From Glutinoglossum americanum (taxonomy: Eukaryota > Ascomycota > Geoglossomycetes > Geoglossales > Geoglossaceae): a stretch of 32,022 nucleotides of DNA. This document shows, piece after piece, positions 1 through 10,246 of this stretch. Location: the NCBI GenBank assembly GCA_020080175.1, contig JAGHQL010000233.1:1-32022 (forward strand), given 5' to 3'. The translations under genes were made by a program, and so were the position numbers. Every line of letters begins with the position of its first letter. The stretch's first letter is position 1. The notes beneath the pieces are model-generated. The model saw only the letters and a list, made by a program, of their open reading frames with translations, was not told the origin of the DNA and ran no database searches.

Positions 1-37
<37 letters not shown>

Positions 38-72
38 ACCCCCCCCCCCCCCCCTCCCCCCCCCCCCCCCCA
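1..72. repeat. Poly-C tract at left edge
   Basis: Almost uninterrupted C, with single other bases near 38, 55 and 72. It lies inside the Elp5 reading frame and would encode a proline run in any frame. Ordinary Elp5-like coding sequence starts right after it. It is either a real low-complexity insert or an assembly artefact at a contig edge; the sequence alone cannot tell which. Confidence 0.8.
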
Positions 73-524
73 CCTCCGGCCTCCCCGAACACCTCGAGGG
101 CGTCCTAACCGGCCTCGGCTCGAACGACAAACGCGGCGTCGTCGTCGAGATGGAGCACCGCCGCCGCAGCGGCCGCGGCGTCGGGGAGTGGTATTTCCTG
201 CCCTCGGACGAGCACCCCCTGCCCGCGCACCTCCTCCCCGGCGGCAAACAGGAGAAGGCTATCCTCTTGGTCGACCATCCGCTCTACGCCGCCGCCGCCA
301 CCGCCGCCGGCCTCGACGACCCCCCCGCCGACCCCGAACCCACCCCGGAGGACGTGGCCACGTTCAGCCTGTCCCTCACGGACAAACAGCGGAGGGCCCG
401 CCAGGACGTCGTGCTCCCCTACTACGACGCGCAGAACGAGACCGGCCATGTCGGGGAAGGGGGCCGCATAATCTACGAGATGGGCTGGGAGGATGATTTC
501 GACGAGGAGGAAGATGAGATATAG
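1..524 (+). CDS. ELP5: Elongator complex protein 5 (Elp5/IKI1), C-terminal part, 5'-partial
   Basis: The frame is open from the window edge (codons at 3, 6, 9...) to a TAG stop at 522-524. After the poly-C tract it reads as a conserved block with the motifs KRGVVVEMEHRRRSGRG and WYFLP. It then has LSLTDKQRRARQDVVLPYYD and ends in an acidic tail, GWEDDFDEEEDEI. The pattern 'L(T/S)xKQ+xARxxVVLPYxDAQ' followed by GGRIxYE and a DD-F-D/E tail is the signature I know from the Elp5/IKI1 family. Elp5 belongs to the Elp456 subcomplex of Elongator, which supports wobble-uridine modification of tRNA in the cytoplasm. The N-terminal RecA-like part is outside the window. No intron is visible in this part. 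Family call from memory of the motif, not from a search. Confidence 0.75.
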
Positions 525-1733
525 TTTAATGGTTTAGATAGAGCGGAGGGTTGCTGCCCCTTTTTTACGTTTTTCTTTTTTTTTAAAAAAAAACATACAC
601 ATCGATGGATTCATGATCGCTCGCTTTTCTTTTTTCTCTGGCCGTTCCAGCGATGCTACTACATCCCCTTGCGGGAGGAGAGGGAGGGTGGTTACGATAT
701 TGCTGTTATTGTAGTATTGTAGCGGAAGGGCTTATTGCTGGTGAGGGCGGGGGCCCGAGCAAGGAAACGCATAGCCTCTCTCCTCGGGGGTGGGGGATAA
801 AGGCGCATCGCGTTGTCTTTGCTTGTGTTGTAGGTTACAACAAACCTACAGCAGAAGCTGGTAGATCCAAAGGACTCCCGTAAGCAAACAGGGAAATGGC
901 GCTTTCTTTCCAATAGAAAAGGCTCTGTGGAATTCGTTTGTCTCGTGACCTTCTGGCGTATTGCGGTAAACATGTTCATTTAGTCATATAAGGGGTAGGA
1001 TTCACCTGGCTAGGGGCCAGATACGACAGATGGAACAGATTTCACTGTGTTTCGAGCATACAGCAATATCTAAATACGTAGGGGGGTCCATATTTCCATC
1101 ATGCTAGGAGATTTTTTAGATAGGGTAACACCCTACCATGCGATGTGTAAAACACACACAACGGCTGATCCAGCCGAGTTCTTGCCACAGCTCCTGGGAC
1201 GACAAGCATAACGCATCTTGAAGTAGAAGTTACTCGAGTAGTTGTGAGAGCGAGGATAGATCGTATTTTTGTCTCCCTCCTTCCGCAGCTCTTCCTTTTT
1301 AAGGTTGGAGTTATTGTGTAGCTGAGCAAGAAGCCGCGTGAAGCACAGTCTCTCGCGCAAGCCAACTAGTCAGAAGTCCACACAAACCATCGGTAAGAGA
1401 GTCATATATCTCCCGATCAACGCCGTCCATAACGGAAGCAGAGAGTAAGGGTGCACAAGGAGTCGATGAAAATTAATTCCAACGAATCTCTCCTGAGGGC
1501 AAGCACAGGAAGCCTCTTCAGCGGCTATACGCAGGCTGCTTGAGAGGCATTTCCACCACCCTCCGATACCCGATTTGTTGGGTGGTCGACAGAAAGATAA
1601 GAAGGTACCATGACCACGAAATGTGTTGGTTCTGCGAAAAGATCGCTAATTGCAAACAGCAAAACGGCGACCACGCGCTCACCATTCCGTTAGAGGAACA
1701 AGATACGAGTTTTGTGTGTTGAGGTACATCGTC
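525..1733. other. Intergenic gap
   Basis: Starts with an A/T-rich 3' flank of the Elp5 gene, including T-rich and A-rich runs at about 559-595. Short open frames on both strands (for example 692-979 and 1099-1365 on the minus strand) show no recognisable motif and no splice-consistent extension. A CCTCGG hexamer is present at about 782-787. No RNA gene seen. The last part presumably holds the promoter of the frame starting at 1734. Confidence 0.5.
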
Positions 1734-2678
1734 ATGGCAAAGAAAAAGAAGAAGGGTAGGTCTAGAGGGAAGGAGAAGGCGCCGCAGCCAGATAGTGGGG
1801 TATTGCAACCAGGGAAAGAGGCGGGGAAGACCACCGTTCTAAAAGACTTTATGAAAGCAAACCCAACTCTTTCAGTAGCGGAGTGTATGCATGAGTTCAG
1901 AAAACACGCCGCCGCCACTCAAGAAGAACTAGACCGGAAGCTGGGTCAAGCCCGACAGAAAAATGTGGGGCCCCAAGGAGAGATCAACGCCCTGGAAGAG
2001 TTTATGAGATCGAATCCCACTCGTTCTGCGATAGAGTGTATGCATGAGCTAAGGAAACGCGCCGCTGCCACTCGTGAAAGGGTAAGGCGGATTGGGCGGA
2101 TTCCCCCGGACCCGATTGACAATCAAGGGGAAGTACCACACCCTCTAGGGTTCCGTGGGATGGGTGGATTTGGAGAAGGGACTCGGAAAGGAAATGCTCA
2201 AGAACTGGCTAATAAAAACCGTGAAGGAAATTCTGGGACAGCGATTCAGAAAGGCCAAAAACCTGTCAAGGAAAGTAACGGAAAAACAGCTGAAGGATAT
2301 ATTCAGGAGGCTAGAAGAGTTGTATCTACAGCGGATTGTGGGGGAGAAACTGTGGGAGGGGTTGAAGGAGTTGGGGGGAAAACAGTGGGGGTTGAAGGAG
2401 AGGTAGAAGGAGATGAAACTAGCGGGAGAACAGTATTGGGAGGTTGGAGAGATGTCGAAGTTGAGTTCGAAGAGGGGGAGGTCGATGATCTAATGTTGAA
2501 GTTGGTTGGCGACTTGATCGAAAAGTCACATTGCCGCGATAATTCACGTGATTCGCTTCGCGTCAATCCATCCGCGACTTTGCCAGGCGACTATTGTCCA
2601 TTAACGAGAGCGACAACTCTTTCACCACTTCCGTCCAGTCGTGTTAGTTTCCTTCTACCACCAAAGGAGCCATCCCGC
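1734..2678 (+). CDS. Uncharacterised frame with a duplicated 35-residue motif; separate gene or N-terminal part of SNRNP27
   Basis: ATG at 1734 (G at -3, G at +4) opens a lysine-rich start, MAKKKKKGRSRGKEK. There is no stop before the SNRNP27 start candidate at 2679, and both are in the same frame. Two related segments lie 50 residues apart (about 1836-1938 and 1988-2090). Both have the pattern FM+xNPTxS..ECMHE(F/L)RK+AAAT. Their DNA has many silent or conservative differences, which argues that this part is translated under constraint. From about 2150 on the frame turns Gly/Glu-rich and is less convincing; another frame (2155-2406) is also open there and encodes a Lys/Leu-rich helical-looking peptide. 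Read literally, the product is a 315-residue extension of SNRNP27 (619 residues in all). It may instead be its own gene whose 3' end I cannot fix. I do not recognise the family. No function is assigned. Confidence 0.4.
2544..2551. promoter_or_regulatory. TCACGTGA palindrome
   Basis: Perfect 8-bp palindrome of the CACGTG (bHLH/Cbf1-like) type, 128 bp upstream of the ATG at 2679. The same 8-mer occurs in two other places in the window, both in intergenic promoter regions. Its presence here suggests this stretch is promoter and supports 2679 as the SNRNP27 start, although the stretch is also an open frame. Confidence 0.4.
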
Positions 2679-3793
2679 ATGGATCGCGTAGGCCGTCCCA
2701 ATGTGGATCCTACGCCTCTAGGTGGTACACGTAGCCGAAGAGGCAGAGCTGAAGACTTCTTTGACTCTAGTGTGGCTACTTCTGGTCGGAATGGTGAGGG
2801 ATCTGCGAAAGAGACAAAGACGGCTAGGGGGGCTCGGTCGAGAAGCACTGGTGACAGAGGGCTGAGGAGAGGTGAAAGAGAGAGGAGCGCAAGTCCAGCA
2901 AGAGGTGAGCTTTTTCCGGACTGCATTAACTGGTTGATATTTGTCTGACTTAACACTTGATATTGTCTCTTCTGTAGGACCTCATAGTAGAGCTGGTCGG
3001 AAGCGCGATGGAGACGATACTAGGGGTAGCGGGCGTTACGAGCGAGATCGGTCAAGAGATAGAGACAGACGTTATCGCTCAAGATCGAGGGACCGCTACG
3101 ATAGACGTCGTGAAAGAAGCCGCTCAAGGGAGAGGGAGCATAGGGGTGACCGTGGGGGAAGAGATAGAGATAGAGACCGTGACCGCGATCGAAGTGAAAA
3201 GAAACTAGCAGAGAGAGGCAGTGGCAGAGATGCCAGACATAGTCCCAGACGTGGTTAGAATACCTCACAGCCCTTAGCTAAATACACATAATGCAGATCA
3301 TACATCTAACAATCGTAGATGCCCCAAAAGCCGCTTCTTCGAGACGCCATAATACCCGTTCTATCTCCCCACCGACTGCCGTCTCCCCTCGGCGACGTAC
3401 CCGCAATGGCTCTCCCAAACGAAATGACACCAAACCCAAACCTGATTCCCGTAAAAACACGCCTCTACCGAGCATTGAATCACCAGATTTTGGAGGTGCT
3501 GATGATAGAATGGATGTCTCTGAAGACAATGGACCCCCAGAAGGCGGGGACGAGGAAGATGAAACCGAAGCACAGATGAGAACGATGATGGGTTTCGGAG
3601 GCTTCGGAACCACAAAACAGAAAAAAATACAAGGGAACGACATCTATGGCGTTAGGAAGGATAAGAAGACGGAGTACAGACAGTACATGTATGTCCCCCT
3701 TGTTAGGCTGGGTGCTTGTTGGTTCATATGGACTAACAGGATTACGTTAGGAATCGTGTGGGTGGCTTCAATAGGCCGCTATCACCGTCGTGA
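2679..3793 (+). CDS. SNRNP27: U4/U6.U5 tri-snRNP 27 kDa protein (SNRNP27 family), spliced
   Basis: Four exons: 2679-2904, 2978-3253, 3319-3688, 3751-3793. The introns are 73, 65 and 62 nt, and each junction keeps the frame; the total is 304 residues if the start is 2679. The N-terminal two thirds is an RS/RD-rich domain. The last 50 residues carry the family block: MMGFGGFGTTKQKKIQGND, then YRQYMNRVGGFNRPLSPS at the end. Human SNRNP27 has the same RS-then-short-C-terminal-block layout. The protein belongs to the U4/U6.U5 tri-snRNP, and the C-terminal block acts in spliceosome activation and 5' splice site choice. The last intron splits the Met codon of the QYMNR motif (AT|G), so only splicing restores the conserved block. 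The start is uncertain: ATG 2679 has a weak context (C at -3), and the frame is open upstream to 1734. Exons 2-4 are secure. Confidence 0.87.
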
Positions 3794-3996
3794 AACCTTC
3801 TTTTTAGTTATCCGTTATCCCGTAGCTTTACTCGAGCTTTAGATGTAATTCTTATGCGCTAGGAATTTAATTGAGCACCAACGAAACGTTGGCATGAATT
3901 GTTGGATTTTCCATATAAACATGATGAGTCAGCAACGCGTGCATATTTGAATCTAGCCAACGGACAAGCCTTATTTATATCCTAATCATCACAACC

Positions 3997-5173
3997 ATGG
4001 ACCTCCTCGCTGGTGTCCGCAAAGAAGGCAGCCGGTAGGCCTATCCCTAACTTGCAAAATCTACCGGATATCTCCCGCTAAAACATAGAGTCCAGCGGCG
4101 GTCGTGCCAATTTTAAATGGGAAGACGTGAAAGACGACGCCCACCGAGAAAACTATCTCGGCCACTCCCTTAAAGCCCCCGTCGGACGATGGCAAAAGGG
4201 CCGCGACCTTGGCTGGTATGCTAAGGGCGATGATGGCTCGGAAAGCGTATCCGCAGAGGAGGCCCGTCGTGAGGAGATCCGCCGTATCAAGGAGGCGGAA
4301 CAGGATGCACTGAGTGCAGCGCTAGGGTTTAAGGTTGAGCCGAGGAGGAGAGACAGTAGTGGCGTGATGGTAGAGGAGGTAAAAAGGGCAGTTAAAGAGA
4401 CGGCGGGAGTGGGGGATGAGGAGGAGGGGGAGGGAGGAAGAGGGGTTGGGTTTGGCGGCGTGGTAGGGGGAGTGGGCGGTGCAGATGGTGGGGAGGATAT
4501 TTTAGGTGGGATTGGGGTCGGAGATGGAGATGAGGGTGGGCTGAAGGGTGTGAAGGCGAGAGAAAAAGATCGGGACAAAGACAGGGACAAAAAGAAACAT
4601 CGAGAAAAAAGACTCCGATCTCGCACCTCGTCTAGGACTCGTGATAAACACCATCATCACCAACACCACCACCGCCACCGCGCCTCCCACAGCCCACGCA
4701 AACGCCACAAATCCCGCACCCCAAGCCCTCACCACCGCCACCGACACCCCCTCCAAGACCCAGACCCCGCACACCCCCGCCGCAGAAGCAGAAGCAGAAG
4801 CAGAAGCAGAAGCCCCCGCCAGCGCCGCAACGACCCCAACCCAAGACGAACCAGAAGCCCCACCCAAACTCCCCCACCAGACCACTATCGCCGAGAAAGA
4901 CGGGGTGATTACGGCTATGATTACGATAACAGGGATAGAAGACGAAATTACGGCGATGACGGCGATGGCGGTGTCTACCGCCGCCGCCGAGGATCCAGGT
5001 CTAGATCCAGGAGCAGATCTCGGAGTCCTAGACCGGACCCCTACCGTCGCCGGTGGGAAGGGCGTGGTTATGCCGAGGAGCGGAGGAGGGATGAGGATCG
5101 CTATCGTGGGGATAGGGGCAGGGGCGGTGATGGCGATGATGATAAGGGGGACTACATACGGCGGCGGCGGTAG
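3997..5173 (+). CDS. MMTAG2 (C1orf35)-type RS-rich nuclear protein, spliced
   Basis: Two exons, 3997-4034 and 4096-5173, with a 61-nt intron (donor GTAGGC, acceptor CAG); 371 residues. Joined, the N-terminus reads [13 protein letters not shown], then [14 protein letters not shown], then [20 protein letters not shown] and LGWYAKG. This matches the conserved N-terminal MMtag block of human MMTAG2 ([38 protein letters not shown]). A helical stretch with [13 protein letters not shown] follows, as in the human protein. From about residue 165 the chain is Lys/Arg/Asp-, then His- and RS-rich, partly encoded by a GCAGAA hexamer repeat at 4783-4812. The molecular role of the family is poorly defined; the RS tail suggests nuclear RNA-processing bodies. 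It starts 203 nt after the SNRNP27 stop on the same strand. Confidence 0.85.
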
Positions 5174-5444
5174 AGGGTGTTTCTTTTTTTTTTTGATGTC
5201 CCTTTGTACATAAAAACTAAAAAGAGAAAAGGAGAATTGCCTAGGGCAGTTTGGTTCTTTAGTTCTTAGTCCCTGGGTGCGTCTTTGACAGCGTTGCTGC
5301 TACGATAAATCCATGGGATGAAACTTCGAACTAGCCAAAGAAAATCTTTTATAGGTATATCACCTCCCCATCGACTTTTCAATACATAAAGCAGCACCTC
5401 TAAACATTAGGGGTAAGAAAAAAAGCTCCCTCTCATACATAGCC

Positions 5445-8429
5445 TCACAACTCATCATGCCCCTTCCCCTTCCCCTCCAAATCCTCCATACCCATAATCT
5501 TAACTACCAATGCCGTCCACCCCGTAAAGTGCTGCGTCCTCTGGCCCGCACCAGTTTCCGGATTATACTGTTCCCACGCGAAACCCGTCTCCTCCCAACT
5601 CTTAAACACCGTATCCACGATATTCTCACGAAGTTTCGAGTAGAGCTTCCTTGCTTGTTTATGATGTGGACAGGATTTATTGTTGGCGTATTCCTAGCGG
5701 TTTTTGTTGTGTTAGTAAGGGGGGGTTGAGATGGAGGGGGGGAGACTCACGAGAAGGCGCTGGAGTGCGAGGTAGTTAATATTAACCCATATAGGACTAC
5801 GCCAGTAATTCTCCGCCGTGCCGTATAGTTCATGCTTCTTGCTCAAGCTCCTTAATCCGTATTCGCTCCAGAGCTCCTCCGGATCGGCGAGCAAATCCAA
5901 TACGTGGCCAAGACGTGGACTATCTGGCGGTAGCAAGCCTACCAGGAACGGAAAGATCGAGATGTAGCCTTTGTGACAAACATGGACGTGCTCCTCATAG
6001 TCGTCGATGGTAGCATCGCAGTAGGTCTTTGCATCCTTGTTCCAGTGCAGGTCGTCGATGTTGCGGAGGATAGCTATTTCAAAGCCGGAGAATTCTTCCA
6101 CGTCGTCGGCTTCACCCAGGGTGGAAGCAACACGCTTGATCGCCCTCGTCATCATGCCCACCCAGCTGATCAGGTCGACGTGGAGCTCGCCTGGATGAGG
6201 GGGCTGAGGTCGTGGATAATCATCTACACCGCTAGTGAGAAGGAGTGCGGGAGTTCGGCCCCTCCAGCGGTAGGCTTCTTTCGAGGAGAAAGCTTGACGG
6301 TCATATGATTTGATGTCGCCCCATTGGGTCCTGCGGAACCAGAAATAGTGGCGTTTGAGCAGCGGGTAGAGGTTGCGGAGGTATTGCAGAGCGACTTCGG
6401 GGTGGTCCGTGTGGGCTGTGTAGAGGTCTGATGTCTGCTGTAAAGGCTCTTGAGGCCCTTTCCCCTTCCTAGCACCGCTACTAAGTCTAAGCTTGTCTAT
6501 GAAAGCATCGAGAATTAAGAAGAGAGTAGGCGGGTTCGCGTAATGCGGATACTGGACTTGGAACTCTGGAGGCACTTTGCTCCACGACTCAGGCCCAAGG
6601 ATCTGCTCTCTCGCAATCCAGCCATCTTCATCCATCCTTTTGAACCAGCTCTTGACGATTTCAAGCCTAGAAAGGAGGGTAGCAATCAGCCATTATCCCA
6701 CGGGGTTTCGAGGACGGAGGCCTTACGTTAGATCTACATCCCAGTCAACAATAGGCAGCAGATGGAATCCCTCATCCCAGAGAAACCCTCGAGGGAAGAA
6801 TGGCCTGGAAGGTATACTAGTAAAAAGCTCAGCTGGCCCATCGAGCTTTTCATTGTGGCGATCCCGCGCCTCGGCTGCCTCTTCCCAGAAGCCCTCATTC
6901 TCTTCGTCGTACTCAGTTGCATAAGACCGATCGACCAACGAATCGCCATAAAAATAACCAATCCCGCCAATCAAATTTGAGAAGATTGAGCGGGCAAATA
7001 CCTCGTATTTGGGCTTGTCGAAAGGGCGTTGCCGGGTGAATATTTGTGAGAAGCGGTCCGAAAAGGACTCGACGGTAGATTTGATTTCTTTAGTGAGAGT
7101 TTCAGCTGGAGGAGTAGTAAGCACCAGAACGAATAGGTCAAGATTGTTAGACTTACAGTCGAGCGGCTGTGGCGCCGAGCTTGAAGAATATAAGACATCA
7201 AACTAGACCACAATTAGCACTACAGCGTTTCTCGCATTGAGACCACTCGTCACAAACCTCGAAAGAACCTTCAAAGACCTTCTGAATGAAATGGAGGCGA
7301 CCCTTCCCGGCACCATTGGGGATTGTGAGGAGTTGCCACGGCGGAGGAGCATTTTCCTCGGTATATAGTTCGACATATCTTTCAACCTCCTTTTTCAACT
7401 CTATAAACAGCAGAGCTATCCTCGAATTCAGCAAAGCGTTTTTCTCAAGTCTCTAAGCAAGTATTACTATCCTCTGACGTACCTTTTGTTTGCCATAAGT
7501 TATCCTCGTCGGCTATCCCATATGAAGACACTATTGTCCTATCCAATGGCTTACCCTCATATGAAGGATGGCTATGGACTGGGTGCGAGTTCGAGTTGGG
7601 TCCCTGGGTGATATCAATGGTGAAATCCCCCAGGTCAGGCGTTCTTCCCTCTAATGTGACCGTGTCGTCAAAGCCTAAGATGTTCGCTTCATTTGCAACT
7701 CGCACGTCTCCCAAGCCCTCCAGTGTAACGGAGAAAAAAACTGCCGTTTTTAAGTCCATCGGAGCTACACAACAGATTAGCATTATCCTAGCGAATGTAT
7801 ATTTACCACACAAACTCACCATCCTCCCTAGGCACCCCCTTAATCCGAACTCCCCAGTGGCCACCTGTCAATCGGTCAGCGGAGCCCCCCATATAGCCTG
7901 AAGCCTTTAGATACCATGTTGTCCTCCCTCTACCTTCACAAATTCAGTTTGTATGTCAATGTGGTTCCCCTCGTCATGGATGGTCTGTCTTCCACCCTTT
8001 CGTACGTCGTAATCATCCCAACCATACCCTGTCATGCCCTGATGTTGCTCACATGTGTGTCTAAAGTCTAGAGATGATATAGGTTAGCAAAATACCTAAA
8101 ATATATTCTCAATTGCAACCGGCTCAAGCTCCAGAAGCTCTCAGGGTCGTCTACTAACTGTTTTGAAAATCCTGCATCGTGTCCACCTTCGACCACATTA
8201 ACCCCGTAAGTAAGCTCTTGGGTATTCTGGGACGGGTCCCGAAATACAGGTTTGGCCGATAGGGACCCCATAGCAATGATTGATTTGAAGCTCGTCCTAT
8301 CTCGTTGATCAGGATAGACGCATCGCCTTCCGAAGCTACTGTCTGAGCCAATATTGACACAAGAAAGGTCCCGAATACGGTCATGGAAACCAGCCACAAC
8401 CGGAATGGGGGCAGCCAAAAGGCAACCAT
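5445..8429 (-). CDS. CWH41: Mannosyl-oligosaccharide glucosidase (glucosidase I, GH63), eight exons
   Basis: Exons in coding order: 8429-8159, 8067-7915, 7864-7820, 7764-7483, 7415-7258, 7202-6727, 6666-5751, 5693-5445. The seven introns are 50-91 nt and all junctions keep frame; 849 residues. The N-terminus has a single hydrophobic signal-anchor (about residues 9-29), as expected for a type II ER membrane protein. GH63 landmarks follow in order: [38 protein letters not shown] near 100; [28 protein letters not shown]; the catalytic-domain motif [20 protein letters not shown]; and WIAREQILG. Next come NIDDLHW, corresponding to the substrate-binding ERHLDLRCW motif of the human enzyme, and [16 protein letters not shown]. 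The end has [20 protein letters not shown]. The enzyme removes the outermost glucose from Glc3Man9GlcNAc2 in ER N-glycan processing. It converges with the gene ending at 5173. Its start lies 253 nt below the formate dehydrogenase stop, so its promoter must be short or overlap that gene's 3' flank. Confidence 0.95.
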
Positions 8430-8682
8430 CTTGCAAATTTATGAGTGGGGCAACCCTTTGGTCACTCAATGGCACTTGATGGGGGCATTTACATTTATTT
8501 TGAACACGTTTGGTTATTCCGGAACGGATTAACTTTATTGCGGGTTTTGACGAAGTGGCAAACATATCGGCCTCCATACATCACATCTTGAGCACTGCCG
8601 AATTTAGTTTTAATGATTTGATTTCAATTTTTATAGCTATAAAGCATCTCTCAGGAACACTACGGGCTCCTAGCCTATTCCC

Positions 8683-10246
8683 CTACGCTTTGGTGCGTTG
8701 TCCGTATGACTATAGTTTCAGAGGGTAAGTGGAAAGGCGCTGCCAGCAGGAAGGAAAGCTACTCATACCTTAGTGGCATAATCGCCCTTGTGGACAATGA
8801 GGTCCTCGGGCCTATAGTTATCTTTCCCAGAAAGATAGACCTCGATAATGTTCTTAACGCCTAATGAATAGCGTTTTTGGGCGTCGAGAGTTGTTCCAGA
8901 CATGTGCGGAACCATAGCATTTCCACCTCCAAAGGGATTCTTGGCGTAGCGAAGGGGGTGGTCTCTTGGGGCAGGTTGGGGAAACCAAACGTCCCCACCG
9001 TAGCCACGGAGATGTCCGCTTTTCAAGGCCTCCGCCACATCTTCCTTCACGACGATAGCGCCACGTGCTGTATTAACAAGCCATGACCCTGATTGATCGT
9101 AGCATTAGCATATATGCTTTGTGGAGACGGGAGGTTGAATTTTCAGGAATGGCCGTACCCTTCTTCATCTTTGATATCAATTCCTTGTTGAAGAGACCCT
9201 TAGTCTTCTCATGCAGTGGACAGTTGATAGTGACCACGTCGCATTGAGCAACCATCTCTTCGAGATTCTCCACTCGACGACATCCAATCTCTTTCTCGAC
9301 CTCCGGTGCCAACGGCTGATAGTCGAAGTACAAAAGTTCCTTGCAGTCAAACGGCTTCAGTCTTCGCAGCACACGTTCACCAATACGGCCAGCAGCCACT
9401 GTTCCGACAATCTTATTCTCAAGGTCATATGAGACTTTCGCAGCTTCTGCGACGTCCCAATCGCCTCGCTCAACCTGCTCGTGTGCTGGAGTGTAATTAC
9501 GGACAAGCAAAAGGATGGTCATGACGACGTGCTCTGCAACGGAAACGACATTGCTTCCGGTGACCTCCGCAACGGTGACCCCACCATTGGTTTTGTTTGC
9601 AGCATTCAAATCTATGTGGTCAGAACCAATGCCAGCAGTGACCGCGAGCTTCAACTTTTTGGCCTTAGCCAATCTGTCGGCAGTGAGGTAGCCGGGATGG
9701 AAGCTGTACCAAATCACAAGATGTCAGGATCGCTTGCAAGCTTATATCCATGAGATGCCCCGTAGGCTCCTCCAGCTTTCTCAAACATTTATTTTAGGAA
9801 CGGGGTTCTACTCACGGGGTAGTGATGATAATTTCAGCATCTACTAACTCCTGATCAAACTTCGAGTTCTCGCCCTCCTTATCGGAGGTCGTGACCAAAG
9901 TGTGTCCTTGATCCTCGAGCCATTTGCGCAATCCAAGCTCATGTTCTGTAGTTCCGAGGAGCTCAGGAACATCCTGTGCGTGTTCACGCCCCTGGAATGA
10001 ATCAGTCAGCCAGGAATAAATAAATTTAGTTCGGCGATTGATTTACACAGCCCGAAGAAAGAAATGACTTACGTCGTAGAGTATCAGCAGGACTTTAACC
10101 TGGAGGTTGTGAATCGCAGTCAGCGCTCTGACACCACCAGACTACCACAACAGTAAAGCTCTTAATGACGTCACATATTTTCGCTTTGAGAAATGTAGTA
10201 CGATGGTACGGGGTAATTTCCGCGAGACGAAACGGAGGAATACCAT
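8683..10246 (-). CDS. FDH1: NAD-dependent formate dehydrogenase, mitochondrial type, six exons
   Basis: Exons in coding order: 10246-10175, 10099-10073, 9991-9816, 9703-9159, 9088-8769, 8709-8683. The introns are 75, 81, 112, 70 and 59 nt; 388 residues. It oxidises formate to CO2 with NAD+. Visible family blocks are [48 protein letters not shown] and [20 protein letters not shown]. Then come the Rossmann loop [20 protein letters not shown] and [20 protein letters not shown] with the catalytic Arg. [14 protein letters not shown] carries the active-site Gln, [11 protein letters not shown] the catalytic His, and the end is SYGQRTKA. The first exon ([20 protein letters not shown]) is Arg-rich without acids, like the mitochondrial presequence of Aspergillus FDH. 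The first donor is uncertain: GTGACG at 10174 and GTACTA further upstream both keep frame. Exon 2 and exon 6 are only 27 nt each. Confidence 0.93.

Noticed and set aside
2155-2406. Lys/Leu-rich 83-codon frame overlapping the duplicated-motif frame
   Set aside because: The region is A/G-rich, which opens several frames at once, and no intron was found that links it to the motif copies. Kept only as a caution on the gene model.
7125-7170. Possible extra intron in glucosidase I after PLDC
   Set aside because: The stretch is open and reads on smoothly as [13 protein letters not shown] into the next conserved part, so no intron is needed.
8683-8770. Hidden peroxisomal signal from alternative splicing of formate dehydrogenase
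   Set aside because: The spliced form ends TKA and the unspliced form TKV; neither is a PTS1 tripeptide.
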